Positions 54,162 through 63,299 of a DNA stretch of 64,000 nt are shown piece after piece. This DNA is from JALYUM01 sp036688685 (GTDB lineage: Bacteria > Pseudomonadota > Gammaproteobacteria > Burkholderiales > Burkholderiaceae_D). The notes under the pieces are model-generated. The model was not told the DNA's origin, ran no database searches, and saw only the letters and a list, made by a program, of their open reading frames with translations. The stretch is taken from positions 128,898-192,897 of the forward strand of contig NZ_JAQQPS010000013.1 of the NCBI RefSeq assembly GCF_036688685.1, in the 5' to 3' direction. The first letter of the stretch is position 1. The number at the start of each line of letters is the position of its first letter. A program made the translations under genes and the position numbers.

Positions 54162-54734
54162 TGAACGCAAGGCCACTTCGGCGCTGGTGCGGCGCTGGGA
54201 ACTGTCCGCACCATCGTTGACACGGCAGGTGACGTATCCGATGCAACCCAGGCGCAAAGCTGTGACATCCTTGTCAATGCAGTGGAAGCGATTATTGCTG
54301 GCCTTCCACTAAGAGACGCTTGAAGTTCCGGTTCGGGTCGGATCCGGCCCTACCGATTTCAACAACTGTTCGCGCATCCGCTAGTGGCGAGCCGACTGCC
54401 ATCCTGACTGCAAATAGATATTCTGCTCGCGGTACGTCGTGCGAATGGAATCGATGTTCTCGACGGTGTCCTTCTGCATCAGTTCAAGCCAGTTCCTCAT
54501 CAAACGCCTCTCCATCCTCCGAAATCGGCCGGTCCGTCGCCGGTTCAATGTGCGGGTTTCGTGTTCTATACAAGCATGATGGTTGATCCGGAAATACGGT
54601 ATGGCAGGCAGAACCGCGCTGTGGGACGCCAGCGGGTCTGCCATGGATAGTACGAATAACAATCCACGCTAAGCTGCCGGCCGATAGAAGAACCCTGGTC
54701 CGGCAGATCGACAGTGTGTTAGCAGGCACGGCGC
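54162..54734. other. Decayed region without recognised gene
   Basis: 573 nt. Two overlapping frames after 54170 look protein-like for about 45 codons each but match no family I know. A complement frame near 54381-54500 also looks coding-like (IDSIRTTYREQNIYLQSGW). All are short and lack proper starts; the region is probably remains of transferred genes. Confidence 0.4.
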
Positions 54735-54783
54735 GAAGATTGAAAATCCTTGTGTCGGTGGTTCGATTCCGCCCCCGGGCCAA
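54735..54783 (+). pseudogene. tRNA-Phe 3'-half remnant (attachment-site-like)
   Basis: The sequence from the anticodon stem onward (TTGAAAA anticodon loop with GAA, GGTGG-TTCGATT-CCGCC T-arm, then CCGGGCC) matches the 3' half of a proteobacterial tRNA-Phe. No D-arm or 5' acceptor strand exists upstream. The anticodon stem has a mismatch and an extra C precedes the acceptor strand, so it is not a working tRNA. Such 3' halves are left where integrative elements insert. Confidence 0.7.
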
Positions 54784-54851
54784 CAAGATTGCTGCTCCTT
54801 GCCCCCCGAAAGCGACCGAACTCATGCATATTTGTCCCGCTGACCTGGTAA

Positions 54852-55379
54852 CTACCCCCGACTATAAAATTCGACGATCTCATCGCGGATTGCCGTGGCC
54901 AACTCGTTTTTCATATGGCCGGTCAGTTTGATCCGCTGTCCCAGCGCATCGGCGTACACATACGCCGACTGGACATGCCCGTTATTGCTGCTAACCGACT
55001 CCGTCATGACCCCGAAGCTCTTGACATCGTGCGACGCCAGTTGCTTCGATCCGTTAGCGAATCTGAGCCCGGCCGGCTGGAGAAGAATGACGGTTTTTTT
55101 GGCGCCGAAGGCGAACTTCAGCACCAGTGCCGGGCCTGCAAGGGCAAGGACTGCCACCGTTCCCATGTGCCGGTCGAGAAAGCGGCCACCCACCATCGAT
55201 TGACCGAGAAATAGCATGCCGATGAACAGGCCGACATACACGGCGATCAGGAAAATTGCCGTCGCGCCGGGGGCGCTGGCTTTGCCAAACGCGCCCGAAC
55301 GGCTTGCCTTGACGATCAGTTCAATGGACCCGTCGGCCTGTGGGTTGGCCTCGTACTGCTTGTTAAATGAGCTCTTCAT
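54852..55379 (-). CDS. Membrane protein of unknown function
   Basis: 175 residues from ATG 55379. Two or three hydrophobic helices (about 40-95) are followed by a cytoplasmic, beta-rich PH-like region (KKTVILLQPAGLRFANGSKQLASHDVKSFGV), the pattern of bacterial bPH/DUF-type membrane proteins. I cannot give a name. An upstream in-frame ATG at 55388 would add three residues. Confidence 0.65.
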   Translation of the reverse strand: MKSSFNKQYEANPQADGSIELIVKASRSGAFGKASAPGATAIFLIAVYVGLFIGMLFLGQSMVGGRFLDRHMGTVAVLALAGPALVLKFAFGAKKTVILLQPAGLRFANGSKQLASHDVKSFGVMTESVSSNNGHVQSAYVYADALGQRIKLTGHMKNELATAIRDEIVEFYSRG

Positions 55380-55454
55380 ATCTTCCATCTTGAAAATTGG
55401 TTTCCAGCGAATCGAAAAACGCGGCCTCACGCAAGGAGATCAGGGCCGCCGCGG

Positions 55455-56363
55455 TCATTTCCGTCCGGCTTCGAGCGCCGCTTGTACCACGGCGTCGCTC
55501 CAGTTGAACGTGCGGCTGCCGGCGCCATCCTCGCCGCCACTGAGTGTCAGATTATTATTTGTGCCGAACGAAACGCTCAGAGCCTGAGTCGCTCCAAGCC
55601 GGGTAATGAGCAGGCTGCCCCGGTCAGGTCGCGCCGTGCCCGCTTCATGAACGGGACTCATCACCTGGACCTGCCAGGTGTCCTTGCCATTATTGGTCGT
55701 GAAGACGAGATTATTGGTGGACCGGTCAGGCTGGCCGTTGAGAATGGCGATCACGATCGAAGTCGACCCCGCATTGCTCAGTACGTAACGGCTGACCTGT
55801 CCCGCTTTGAAAATGAGTGAATTCGAAGCGAAAAAGTAGCTGTCTGCCGTATCGCTGTCCGTGAAGTAGCCGCCGATATCGCCGGACTCGAGGGAAAATT
55901 CCGTCTGGCTACTTGCGTTTGCCACGGTGATGGATGGTGTGCCGATGCTCATCGTCGTCAACCCGGAAGCGTTGTTCTTGCTCAGGTTACTGACGGTAAA
56001 GCTTCCCGAATACAGATGTTCAGGAAATTGCTTGCTACCGCAGGCTGCCAGCGTCTCAATCTGTGTCGAGGCGTCGAAGCGCGCGTTGCCGCCCGAAGGA
56101 CACGAGCCGGATGCGCCCGATGTGAGCTGCAGCAGGGGCGCGGTCTGCACCATGTTGTACGAAATCCAGGCAGCGGCGAAGGACTGCAGGTCGGTGCTTG
56201 ACGTCACCGGAGAAGCTGGCGTTTGTACCGGCGTTTGTACCGGCGTTTGTGCCGGCGTTGGAACCGTCGAAACGGCGGGCGGCCCTTCTGTCGATCCGCC
56301 ACAACCGACCAACGCATTGGAAAGCGCTGCAAGGAGAGTCAAAGTTCTACATGTCGTACGCAT
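55455..56363 (-). CDS. Putative lipoprotein with PVQT tandem repeat
   Basis: 302 residues. Lipobox ALVGCGGS; then a Pro/Thr/Gln linker encoded by three 12-bp DNA repeats, and a beta-rich domain with two Cys residues. I do not recognise the family, but it resembles in general form the lipoprotein at 41336 (short Gly-rich start, Ser/Pro linker, beta domain). Confidence 0.75.
   Translation of the reverse strand: MRTTCRTLTLLAALSNALVGCGGSTEGPPAVSTVPTPAQTPVQTPVQTPASPVTSSTDLQSFAAAWISYNMVQTAPLLQLTSGASGSCPSGGNARFDASTQIETLAACGSKQFPEHLYSGSFTVSNLSKNNASGLTTMSIGTPSITVANASSQTEFSLESGDIGGYFTDSDTADSYFFASNSLIFKAGQVSRYVLSNAGSTSIVIAILNGQPDRSTNNLVFTTNNGKDTWQVQVMSPVHEAGTARPDRGSLLITRLGATQALSVSFGTNNNLTLSGGEDGAGSRTFNWSDAVVQAALEAGRK
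56221..56256. repeat. Three tandem 12-bp repeats inside the lipoprotein gene
   Basis: GTTTGTACCGGC occurs twice and GTTTGTGCCGGC once, in direct succession. Each unit encodes four linker residues on the complement, so slippage would change linker length without shifting frame. Confidence 0.9.
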
Positions 56364-56871
56364 ATAAGGTCTTTCAAGTCACTAAGTTTTTGTGAATTAT
56401 TCAAATCACGCTGCTGAAAAATCGGCGCGCAAATCTGCTGGTTTTTTTAAAGGGGCGATGGGCCTCTGTCATTTCATCGAGTTATTCGCTGGCGTCTGGC
56501 GTCAGGTTCAAAATATCGTTAATTTTTTTCAGCCGGTTTTTCCAGGCCGCGACGGCGTCGATTCCTCTCGACAAAAACCCATGCATTCACGACAATATTT
56601 TCATGACACAATTTCTGGCTGGTCCATCGCTCGTACTGCTTGTAGGCGAGCGCCTTTGAGTACGCAATCGATGGCGCCCAGTGCATTGCTGGCCGAAATG
56701 GCCGGTGGCGATGCGCGCGCTCGATACGCTGTATCAGGGCTGGTCGCGCAAGGTAAGGGGGTGTGCTTACACCAAGCTGCTTCACTTGGGACTCGACGCC
56801 CATGCTGTCTGCAGCGATTGAAAACTGATACACCGATTTGAGAAGATAGCTGCTTTGCGGAGCAGCCTTGA
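56364..56871. other. Non-coding or eroded stretch before IS21 remnant
   Basis: 508 nt. The first 35 nt after the lipoprotein start hold its likely promoter. The remainder contains overlapping frames on both strands (for example 56519-56833 on the complement) without recognised similarity. Confidence 0.4.
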
Positions 56872-57300
56872 AACCACGCCGGCTTCCTCGACTTCGCCAG
56901 GCACAGCGGCTTCAGGATCAAACTGTGCCAGCCGTACCGGGCCCAGACCAAGGGCAAGGTCGAGCGCTTCAACGGCTATTTGCGCAGGTCGTTTTACGTG
57001 CCGCTGGCAAGCCGCCTGGACCAGAGCGGTTTGCAGCTCGATGTCATCACGGCCAACGTGGAGGTGACACGCTCGCTGCGCGAGGTCGCCAACGCGCGTG
57101 TGCACGGCACGACGCAGGAGAAACCGTCCGAACGGATGGCAAATGAAGTGGCTTACCTGCAGGTACTGGCGCAGCCATGGCGAGGCGACATCGCTGCCGC
57201 GCGGCCGCAGGCAGCGGCGCCGGAACCACCCGCACCGCGTCCCGCTATCGTGATCGAGCGCATCGCCGAAGCGGCGCCGGCGCCGGCTGCTGATCATTGA
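56872..57300 (+). pseudogene. IS21-family transposase IstA, C-terminal fragment
   Basis: The frame begins NHAGFLDFARHSGFRIKLCQ and continues TKGKVERFNGYLRRSFYVP, the DDE-domain end of IstA, then the Pro/Ala-rich tail to TGA at 57298. More than half of the usual 500 residues, including the HTH and first catalytic Asp, is missing. Confidence 0.8.
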
Positions 57301-57576
57301 TGAAATTGCTTACCTTCCAATGAGCGCGAGCAGGCCAACCTGTTCTTCCAAGTGATCGCGGCGCTGTACGAAAAAGGCAGCCTGATCGTGACGAGCAACC
57401 TGCCGTTCGGCCAATGGGATGCGACGTTTGCACAGGACGCGACGTTGAAGGCAGCGCTGCTGGACCGGTTGCTGCACCTCGCACATGTCGTGCCGATCGC
57501 CGGCGAAAACTACCGCATTAAACACCCGCGGCAGGCCGGTACCGTCAAGTGCATCGGCGCCGGCAAGGCTGGCTGA
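57287..57576 (+). pseudogene. IS21-family helper ATPase IstB, C-terminal fragment with frameshift
   Basis: LLIIDEIAYLPMSA (the Walker B region of IstB) appears at the very end of the IstA frame. After a frameshift near 57327 the protein resumes as EQANLFFQVIAALYEKGSLIVTSN...FGQWD to a stop at 57576. The first ~165 codons of IstB are gone, so a deletion fused istA to the second half of istB. Confidence 0.8.
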
Positions 57577-57828
57577 ACGGGTTATGAGAAGAGAGAAAAA
57601 TCGAGCGCATGCTGGTGGTGAAAACGTATCAGTTTTAAATCGCCGTTGACACCTGGTATCAGAGCAGCATGCTGGGTGCCTGTGCGTTGGCCTGAATGAT
57701 CGCTACACCAGGCCTCAAGGCACGCGGTCATACAGTTGGCGCAAGGAACTACACTGCCACAGACCGCTGAATGTGGATTTTTTCCTGAAACGAAGGAGAA
57801 CAGCCTGTGGAAAGTTCGAACGACGGCA

Positions 57829-58290
57829 TCAGTCTTTTCTTTCTCTGAAGTCACCTTCAATCACTGTGTTATCGGCGGCGACAGCCGCATTTCGGCCCGC
57901 TGCAAAGTTGAATGCAGAAGGCGAGAGTCGCGCGAACAGACGTTTTTTCCACAAGGGAAAGGCGAGCACAAAAATCATCGTCAAGCCTGCGCAAAGGGCC
58001 GACACGGCGTCCCCTTGCATCAAAAAGCGCAACAAGCAAAGTGTGAGCAGGCTCGCCATCAATGGCAGACGAACCGGCTTCGGCAACAGCCCGACGATAC
58101 GAAGCTTGCCTCTGCTAATCCAGGGCAACCTTGCGAACAGAGCGCCCAGCAGCAGGCCCGCGACGAACCGGCTTGTGCCGAGATATTCGGCCAATACGCC
58201 TACGACCAGCAAGCCGGTGTAGGTGATCGTGGCGGCCAGGGCCACCAGCACCAGTAAGGCAACAGCGATTGTCAGCCTTGGCCGTGCCAT
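57829..58290 (-). CDS. Small integral membrane protein, unknown function
   Basis: 153 residues from ATG 58290 with four hydrophobic helices, basic loops and an acidic tail ending IEGDFRERKD. I know similar short membrane proteins from Burkholderiales but no function. It appears intact and GC-rich, unlike the fragments around it, so it may be native sequence interrupted by insertions. Confidence 0.65.
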   Translation of the reverse strand: MARPRLTIAVALLVLVALAATITYTGLLVVGVLAEYLGTSRFVAGLLLGALFARLPWISRGKLRIVGLLPKPVRLPLMASLLTLCLLRFLMQGDAVSALCAGLTMIFVLAFPLWKKRLFARLSPSAFNFAAGRNAAVAADNTVIEGDFRERKD

Positions 58291-58429
58291 CACCGCGCCG
58301 AGTAGAAAACGTAAAATTTGTATGCTCCTGCAAATGGATCATGGAAAGTGGAGCGCAAATTTTAACAGCCCGTCAATGCACGAACAATCCAAGCACGGCT
58401 GCCTGCATCGGAATGCCCGCAATGCAACG

Positions 58430-59026
58430 TTAGCGCTGACGACGGCGCGCCGCTGACAGTCCGAACAAACCCAGTGCTAGCAGGAAAATCGACCCTGGTT
58501 CCGGGATGGCCTGCTCGTTGAACACGAGATTATCAAAGCCCAGGGAACCTTCACCAAGTTCGCGCTTGAAGATGTCAAGAGACGTCAGATTGTTAAATCC
58601 GCTCAGGATGAATGTGTTCCAACCCGATGCGCTGACCAGAATATCTGTGGTCACGGTAAGGCCGTCCGCCCTATGGCCGACGAGCGTGGCGTACTCTTGG
58701 GCTTGTAAATCAAAAAGGCTGGTCAATTCCATGTCCAGCTGCGACATCGAGAAATCAGCGCCACTGGTGGCAGTAATAGTGGTAATGAAATAATGGTTGG
58801 TATGCAGCCAGAAGGTACCATTTGGTACAAAAAATCCGCCGACGTACGGACCGTAGACGTCCATATTGGTGCCGCTAAACGTTAGACCCTTGTCGATAAT
58901 TAGGGGACGTGGCGCTCCAATTTGGACCACAAAATCTTCGAAATCGACAACCCCTGCGCTAGCGCCACCACTGATGGCGGCCAAAGAAACAATAAGGGCA
59001 CAAAGGCTGAAGTAAAGCTTTTTCAT
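58430..59026 (-). CDS. PEP-CTERM sorting domain protein
   Basis: 198 residues from ATG 59026 (ATG 59032 also in frame). Signal peptide (LCALIVSLAAISGGASA), a beta-rich domain of about 145 residues, and a C-terminal tail IPEPGSIFLLALGLFGLSAARRRQR with the PEP motif, helix and basic cluster. It would be processed by an exosortase and linked to the cell surface or exopolysaccharide. A second such protein lies at 53328. Confidence 0.87.
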   Translation of the reverse strand: MKKLYFSLCALIVSLAAISGGASAGVVDFEDFVVQIGAPRPLIIDKGLTFSGTNMDVYGPYVGGFFVPNGTFWLHTNHYFITTITATSGADFSMSQLDMELTSLFDLQAQEYATLVGHRADGLTVTTDILVSASGWNTFILSGFNNLTSLDIFKRELGEGSLGFDNLVFNEQAIPEPGSIFLLALGLFGLSAARRRQR

Positions 59027-59176
59027 AATCATCAATCAAAATAATTGTGAATAAGCAATTTTCGCGCCAGCTATAAATTGCAGTTTAGAAACAAGAACTT
59101 ATGGTGTACCGAGCAACGTTTTTCATCGCACATGTAAAAAATCTCGACAAGACTTAGCCGGAAATGTTTCTTCTTA

Positions 59177-59340
59177 ATGGCGCGCTGGTTCGCCCAGGAA
59201 GGCAATAGCCATGGATGAACAACAACGCCTGCTGGTGCGACTGCCCGACTTCCTCAATGGCCACGTGGACGGAGAAGATGCGCGCCGGATGGAGGCGCTA
59301 TTGAAGGAAGATACGGCCTGGAACGCGTTGAACCGGCTCA
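59177..59340 (+). pseudogene. Sigma-factor 3' stub and truncated anti-sigma factor 5' end
   Basis: A short frame ending RWFAQEGNSHG (stop 59216-59218) looks like the last residues of an ECF sigma factor; it overlaps ATG 59211. That ATG, eight nt after AGGAAGG, opens MDEQQRLLVRLPDFLNGHVDGEDARRMEALL, the N-terminus of an anti-sigma/zinc-finger-type protein. After about 43 codons the sequence becomes unrelated. Both genes are therefore truncated, leaving only their junction. Confidence 0.55.
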
Positions 59341-59515
59341 GGCGGCCTGCTGCCAGCCGGGATTGCAAGAAAAGTTCCCGCGTGTCGCGCTGCCGATCCC
59401 GACAGCTGGACGCTCACGCACCACCGTCGCGAGCGCCGCGATGCAATGCGCTCGCGACAATCTCAAGCGCCCGCGAAGCCCTCGAGAAGAAGCGCGACAG
59501 CTGCGGGCTCGACCG

Positions 59516-59985
59516 CTATGTCGACGTTGAAGGGGGCGCTGTCCGAAGCGGACGAGAGGACAGTCCGCCCCGCGCTGTCCGACAACGTAACGCCTGCCAG
59601 AACGCACGCAACATGCACTGCCGATAGTGAAGCAGGGCCTGCACCCGCATGGTGAACATGATGGGGCCGGTGCCAAGGAACTGGCCATCGTCTGGCGTGG
59701 GCTCAAGCCATTCCAGCCGCCAGAGCGGGCGTACCGTCTCGATGAGGAGCGGTTCGAACGACACCCCTGACGCCCCTCGGTGGCTTCAACCGCAAACTTC
59801 AGAGGGAACACCTCGAAATACCTGGCCAAACCACGATCTTCGGTCGAAAACACGATGCTCCGCCCCTCCTCGGCGCGCAGCGCCACGAAGAAGTGCCACT
59901 AGCCATCGGCGTGGAAGTATGCGTCGACGCGCTTCCCAATCAGCGAGGAGAAGTCATCGCAGGCGGAGACAGACTCAGACAGCAT
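59516..59985 (-). pseudogene. Decayed hypothetical gene with amber codon and frameshift
   Basis: ATG 59985 overlaps the DUF2199 stop by 11 nt. The frame reads MLSESVSACDDFSSLIGKRV...HADG, hits TAG, continues WHFFVALRAEEGRSIVF...FAVEATEGRQG, then needs a frameshift near 59765 to continue as SFEPLLIETVRPLWRLEWLEP. I do not recognise the family, but the protein-like composition across both lesions shows that it was a gene coupled to the DUF2199 gene. Confidence 0.55.
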
Positions 59986-60499
59986 CGTTACCGCCCTCCC
60001 CGTCATGCACCACGATTGCGTAGAGCTGTGCGACCCGTTCGACTGATATCCCCTCGCGTTGCTCGACCGCCAGCGGATGGTCGGTCGGTTCCAGTTCGAT
60101 GAATGGCCGAATGAAACCGTTCCTGAGATGAAACTGGGTCTTCAGGTTCACCGTGTCCGGATATGGCTGGAGCGCGGCATTCAGCCAGCCAAAGAAAGGA
60201 CCAATATGCGCACGCTGCTCGGACGCGTAACATGCGCCCCATTTTTGGAAACTCTGCTCGCTGAGCGACACCTACACGCCCCAGGAGAACTGCTCGGACT
60301 CGCCGTGCACCGGGATCTCGAGACAGCCACGGACGAAATACTGCTGCCCGTCGATGATGCAGGCATCCGTATCAAGCTGGCAGCGCGCTGCACGCTCGTC
60401 CTGCGGCACAGCGTAAAAGCTCAACGGCGCGGCCGCGTCGAGTGCCGGCATGCCTTGATGGATCTGGCCGCAACCTTTGCAATGAAACTCGAACGTCAT
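59975..60499 (-). pseudogene. DUF2199 gene interrupted by an in-frame amber codon
   Basis: ATG 60499 opens FEFHCKGCGQIHQGMPALD...PQDERAARCQL, the Cys-rich start of DUF2199 proteins, and runs to EQFSWGV. There a TAG (60272-60274) replaces what is normally Trp (SWGVWVSLSE). The same frame continues VSLSEQSFQKWGACYASEQRAH...FIRPFIELEPTDHPLAVEQREGIS to 59975. Total length with the amber codon (174 residues) equals a complete family member, so a single G-to-A change explains the break. Confidence 0.75.
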
Positions 60500-60890
60500 T
60501 CGTCTGCCTCGTTTGACACTTCAATCATTTGGGTTCGGTGGCTGGGTGGGGCGCCAATTGGCGGTCACGCGCACGAAAGTGGTGTCCGGTTCGGTACCAT
60601 CGCAAACGGGCATTTTGGAAGATTTCTGTCAACGAAAAGTTCACGAGTGGCGCGTAGCCCGGCGTGACACATCGGGACATTCAACGCCCGGGGGCAATCA
60701 TCGGGGTGCATTCACTGGATCTGACGTTGACGGGCGTTTTGTCTTCTTTCTGCAACTGGGCAGTACCGACGCGACCCTGCCGGTCGCCTGGAATACTTTG
60801 CGGATCTACAGGCGATATCAGGGTGAGTAGAAAAGTGCGCAAACGGTGCGTCGTGCGGTTTCCTCGGGTGCCCTGCTCGCTTCGGACAAG
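60500..60890. other. Stretch without recognised gene
   Basis: 391 nt upstream of the DUF2199 gene. Frames on either strand (60513-60830, 60681-60974) have no recognised similarity or ribosome site. Confidence 0.4.
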
Positions 60891-60895
60891 GAAAA

Positions 60896-60921
60896 AATCG
60901 CCCGAAGGCGATTGTTTTTTT
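60896..60921. terminator. Bidirectional rho-independent terminator
   Basis: AATCGCC-CGAA-GGCGATT forms a 7-bp stem with a tetraloop, preceded by six A and followed by G and seven T, so it can stop transcription on both strands. Confidence 0.85.
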
Positions 60922-60980
60922 GCTACCGGCTGAAGCGGTGTCTGTCGAATTCTCCTATGAGAAACGGTAGCCAAAGCAGT

Positions 60981-61979
60981 TTACCTGTCAAGACCCGCTT
61001 GGTTATAGACACGTTTAACGAATAATTCTGGCTTTTTATCGTGCCATTTTTTCAGTGCCTGGATCGGCGTTTGGTGTTCGAGAGCGCGCTGTGGGATGCT
61101 GTTGTTGTAGATTTTTAGATAGTTGCGCAACGTCGATTCGAGCTCGGCAGCGGAACCAAAACGGGTCTGTCCAACGATCTCGCTGATGCGGCCATTGAAG
61201 CGTTCCACCATGCCGTTGGTTTGTGGATGGCGAGGTGGAATAAGCCGATGTTCGATCGCCAGGGCTTTGCAGAGAACGTCGAAGGCGTGCTTGCCAGACG
61301 GGATGCGATCGCCGGTGACGGGGTCCTTCTTCTTGCTGGTGAAGCGGTCCGTAAACTGGCTGCCATTATCGGTCAGTAGTTTAACGATGTTGATCGGGCA
61401 GGCATTTTTTACCTTGATCAAGAAATCGGTGCTGCTGCTGTCAGACTGGTCGGCATAGATTTCCATGAAGACCCAACGGGTTGCACGATCGATCGCGACG
61501 AACAAATAGCGCCGGGATGTCTCGTCCGGCATTTGCGGCAAGTATTTGATATCGACGTGGAGATAGCCCGGCTCGTAATCCTTGAAGGTTTTCCTGGCCA
61601 TGGGCTTTTCGCCGTCCAACACAGGAACGAGATCGCGCAAGTCCGACACGCCGTGACGGCGCAGGCAACGGCCGAGACCGGCACGAGAGACGGCCGGATT
61701 AATGAACTCGCGTGTTACCGCGAGCAGATCGTCGGTGGCCAGCAGAAGCGTTTTACGCAGCTCGACAACGACAAGTTCCTGGTCCGGTGTCAGCGTGGTA
61801 TTCATCGTCTTGGGGCAGTGCGAACCATCAAGCGGCGTTTCGCGATCTTGCCACTTCCTGATCGTCTGCCGCGTGACGTTGTAGAGCCTTGCTAACTCTG
61901 CTTGGGAGAGCTTGGAGTTCTTGATTTCTTCGCGAATTAGGTGCGTCGTTCGCGCTTGGCTATGCAGGGCTTGGGTCAT
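60981..61979 (-). CDS. IS481-family transposase
   Basis: 332 residues from ATG 61979. N-terminal helix-turn-helix (SKLSQAELARLYNVTRQTIRKW), then a DDE catalytic core: Asp in LHVDIKYL, Asp in LLTDNGSQF, Glu in GMVERFNGRISE. The C-terminus NQAGLDR is typical of the family. The frame is intact, so the element may still move. The last codons extend past the presumed element end at 60986, giving different C-termini in the two copies. Confidence 0.92.
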   Translation of the reverse strand: MTQALHSQARTTHLIREEIKNSKLSQAELARLYNVTRQTIRKWQDRETPLDGSHCPKTMNTTLTPDQELVVVELRKTLLLATDDLLAVTREFINPAVSRAGLGRCLRRHGVSDLRDLVPVLDGEKPMARKTFKDYEPGYLHVDIKYLPQMPDETSRRYLFVAIDRATRWVFMEIYADQSDSSSTDFLIKVKNACPINIVKLLTDNGSQFTDRFTSKKKDPVTGDRIPSGKHAFDVLCKALAIEHRLIPPRHPQTNGMVERFNGRISEIVGQTRFGSAAELESTLRNYLKIYNNSIPQRALEHQTPIQALKKWHDKKPELFVKRVYNQAGLDR

Positions 61980-62040
61980 GAGATCAGCGAAGGCTTGTCG
62001 GTAGTTAGCAGTGTACGCAAAACGTGCCTGGCCTTGAAGA
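60986..62040 (-). mobile_element. IS481-like insertion sequence, copy 1
   Basis: The left end starts at TGTCAAGACCC (60986); the same sequence begins the second copy at 63924, with different DNA outside, which fixes this boundary. The right end is less certain: GGCCTTGA near 62030 could be a degenerate inverted end. The element lies directly against the Rhs fragment and has removed its 5' part. Confidence 0.75.
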
Positions 62041-62055
62041 CTGGCCAGCTGCGGA

Positions 62056-62982
62056 TGGGTACATGATCCCACGAGTCGCTACACATATGACGAGCGAGGC
62101 CATCTTATTGCTGAGCTTGATCAAACAGGCGCTACTCTCGCTGAACACATATGGCTGGGTGATCAGCCGGTTGCAGTATTCGCAAATGGAACCATCAATT
62201 ATGTTTATGCCGACCAAATTAACACACCGAGGCTGATCACGGACACATTAAATCGGCCTAAGTGGAGTTGGACTTCTAGTCCTTTTGGAAATAATTTGGC
62301 CGTTGAAGATCCCATCGGCGTAGGAAGATTTTCCTATGGATTACGATTCCCAGGTCAATACTTTGATGTGGAAAGCGGACTCCACTACAATCTTCATCGC
62401 GACTACGACCCTGACACTGGGCGATTCGTTCAAAGTGATGTTATTGGAATTCAAGGCGGCCTAAATACCTATGCATATGCCTCGTCAAATCCACTATCGA
62501 TGGTCGATCCGAGCGGATTGTCTGGATGCAAAATTGCCGGTTTCTTTATAGTTTGCTCGAATGCTCCGCCACCAGTAATAGATGGAGACAATTCCTTCCC
62601 GACCACTACATCTTTGCCATGGCCCAATCTAAAAAATCCATTTGATGGCATGTTTTCAGTGCAGCGTCCAAAAAGAATGACACCCGATCAGGAATCTGTA
62701 TTTGATAGAGTATGCGTTAAATCTGAAGATCCTTGTAGAGCACTTAAGGAGGAAGCTAGGAAGGTAATAGACGCCGCAAGAGTCAAAAAAAATGAGATGC
62801 TCGTCGATGATAAAGAGATGTTTGGTACAATCAAGTGGACTAATCATGTCGACGGTCTCGCTGGAAGAATTAAAAGCATCAATGCAATTTTGTCGCTAGG
62901 CCAACTAATGGGGTGTGATATGTCTCAAGAATTTTTAATGTCAACAGAAATCTGGATTCCTAATAGGCCTTTTCCAAAATGA
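62056..62982 (+). pseudogene. Rhs-family polymorphic toxin, C-terminal fragment with toxin tip
   Basis: The frame starts without an ATG at WVHDPTSRYTYDERGHLIAE, continues with WLGDQPVAVF, YVYADQINTPRLITD and RDYDPDTGRFVQSDVIGI, and ends the conserved core at NPLSMVDPSGL (about 62517). The following ~155 residues (SGCKIAGFF...PCRALKEEARKVIDAA...WTNHVDGLAGRIKSINAILSLGQ...MGCDMSQEF) are the variable toxin tip, AT-rich and of unknown activity. The N-terminal >1000 residues were removed at the IS481 insertion. Stop overlaps the immunity gene (ATGA). Confidence 0.85.
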
Positions 62983-63299
62983 AAATTTATATCGATTTTA
63001 GTGTTTTCACCGAAACAAGTTCTATTGGTACTGTTACAGGAACGCTTGCGTTAGCTGCCGTCCCTGAGATTGGCTCGGCGGTTATACTTAGCTATCCGCT
63101 TTTCCATACGGAACCGTTAAGTGTAAAGGGTTTTTCCGGGGCACTCGCAGTTACTCACGTACTGCACTATCCTGAAGCTGACGATGTCAAAGTCATGGTA
63201 ATGCTTGACGACCTTACTATTGAAAGCGTTGATGATGTCGAAAGGGTTATGCATTTTTTCGAAGAAGGCTTCAATTTAAACATTGACTATCATCGCTAA
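62979..63299 (+). CDS. Predicted immunity protein for the Rhs toxin tip
   Basis: 106 residues, AT-rich, starting at ATG 62979 that overlaps the toxin stop. Position, size and composition are those of an Rhs immunity gene; the sequence (IDFSVFTETSSIG...VMVMLDDLTIESVDDVERVMHFFEEGF) matches no family I can name. It would bind and block the toxin tip in the producing cell. Its stop codon lies within the duplicated target site of the small element downstream. Confidence 0.7.
   Translation: MKIYIDFSVFTETSSIGTVTGTLALAAVPEIGSAVILSYPLFHTEPLSVKGFSGALAVTHVLHYPEADDVKVMVMLDDLTIESVDDVERVMHFFEEGFNLNIDYHR

Noticed and set aside
54484..54825. 113-codon frame on the complement over the tRNA remnant
   Set aside because: It reads through tRNA-derived sequence; no ribosome site or similarity.
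56221..56256. CRISPR-like repeats
   Set aside because: The 12-bp units are contiguous without spacers and lie in a coding linker.
59975..60499. Programmed amber read-through in the DUF2199 gene
   Set aside because: No stem-loop or pyrrolysine-type context is visible, and the coupled partner gene is also broken by a frameshift, so decay is simpler.
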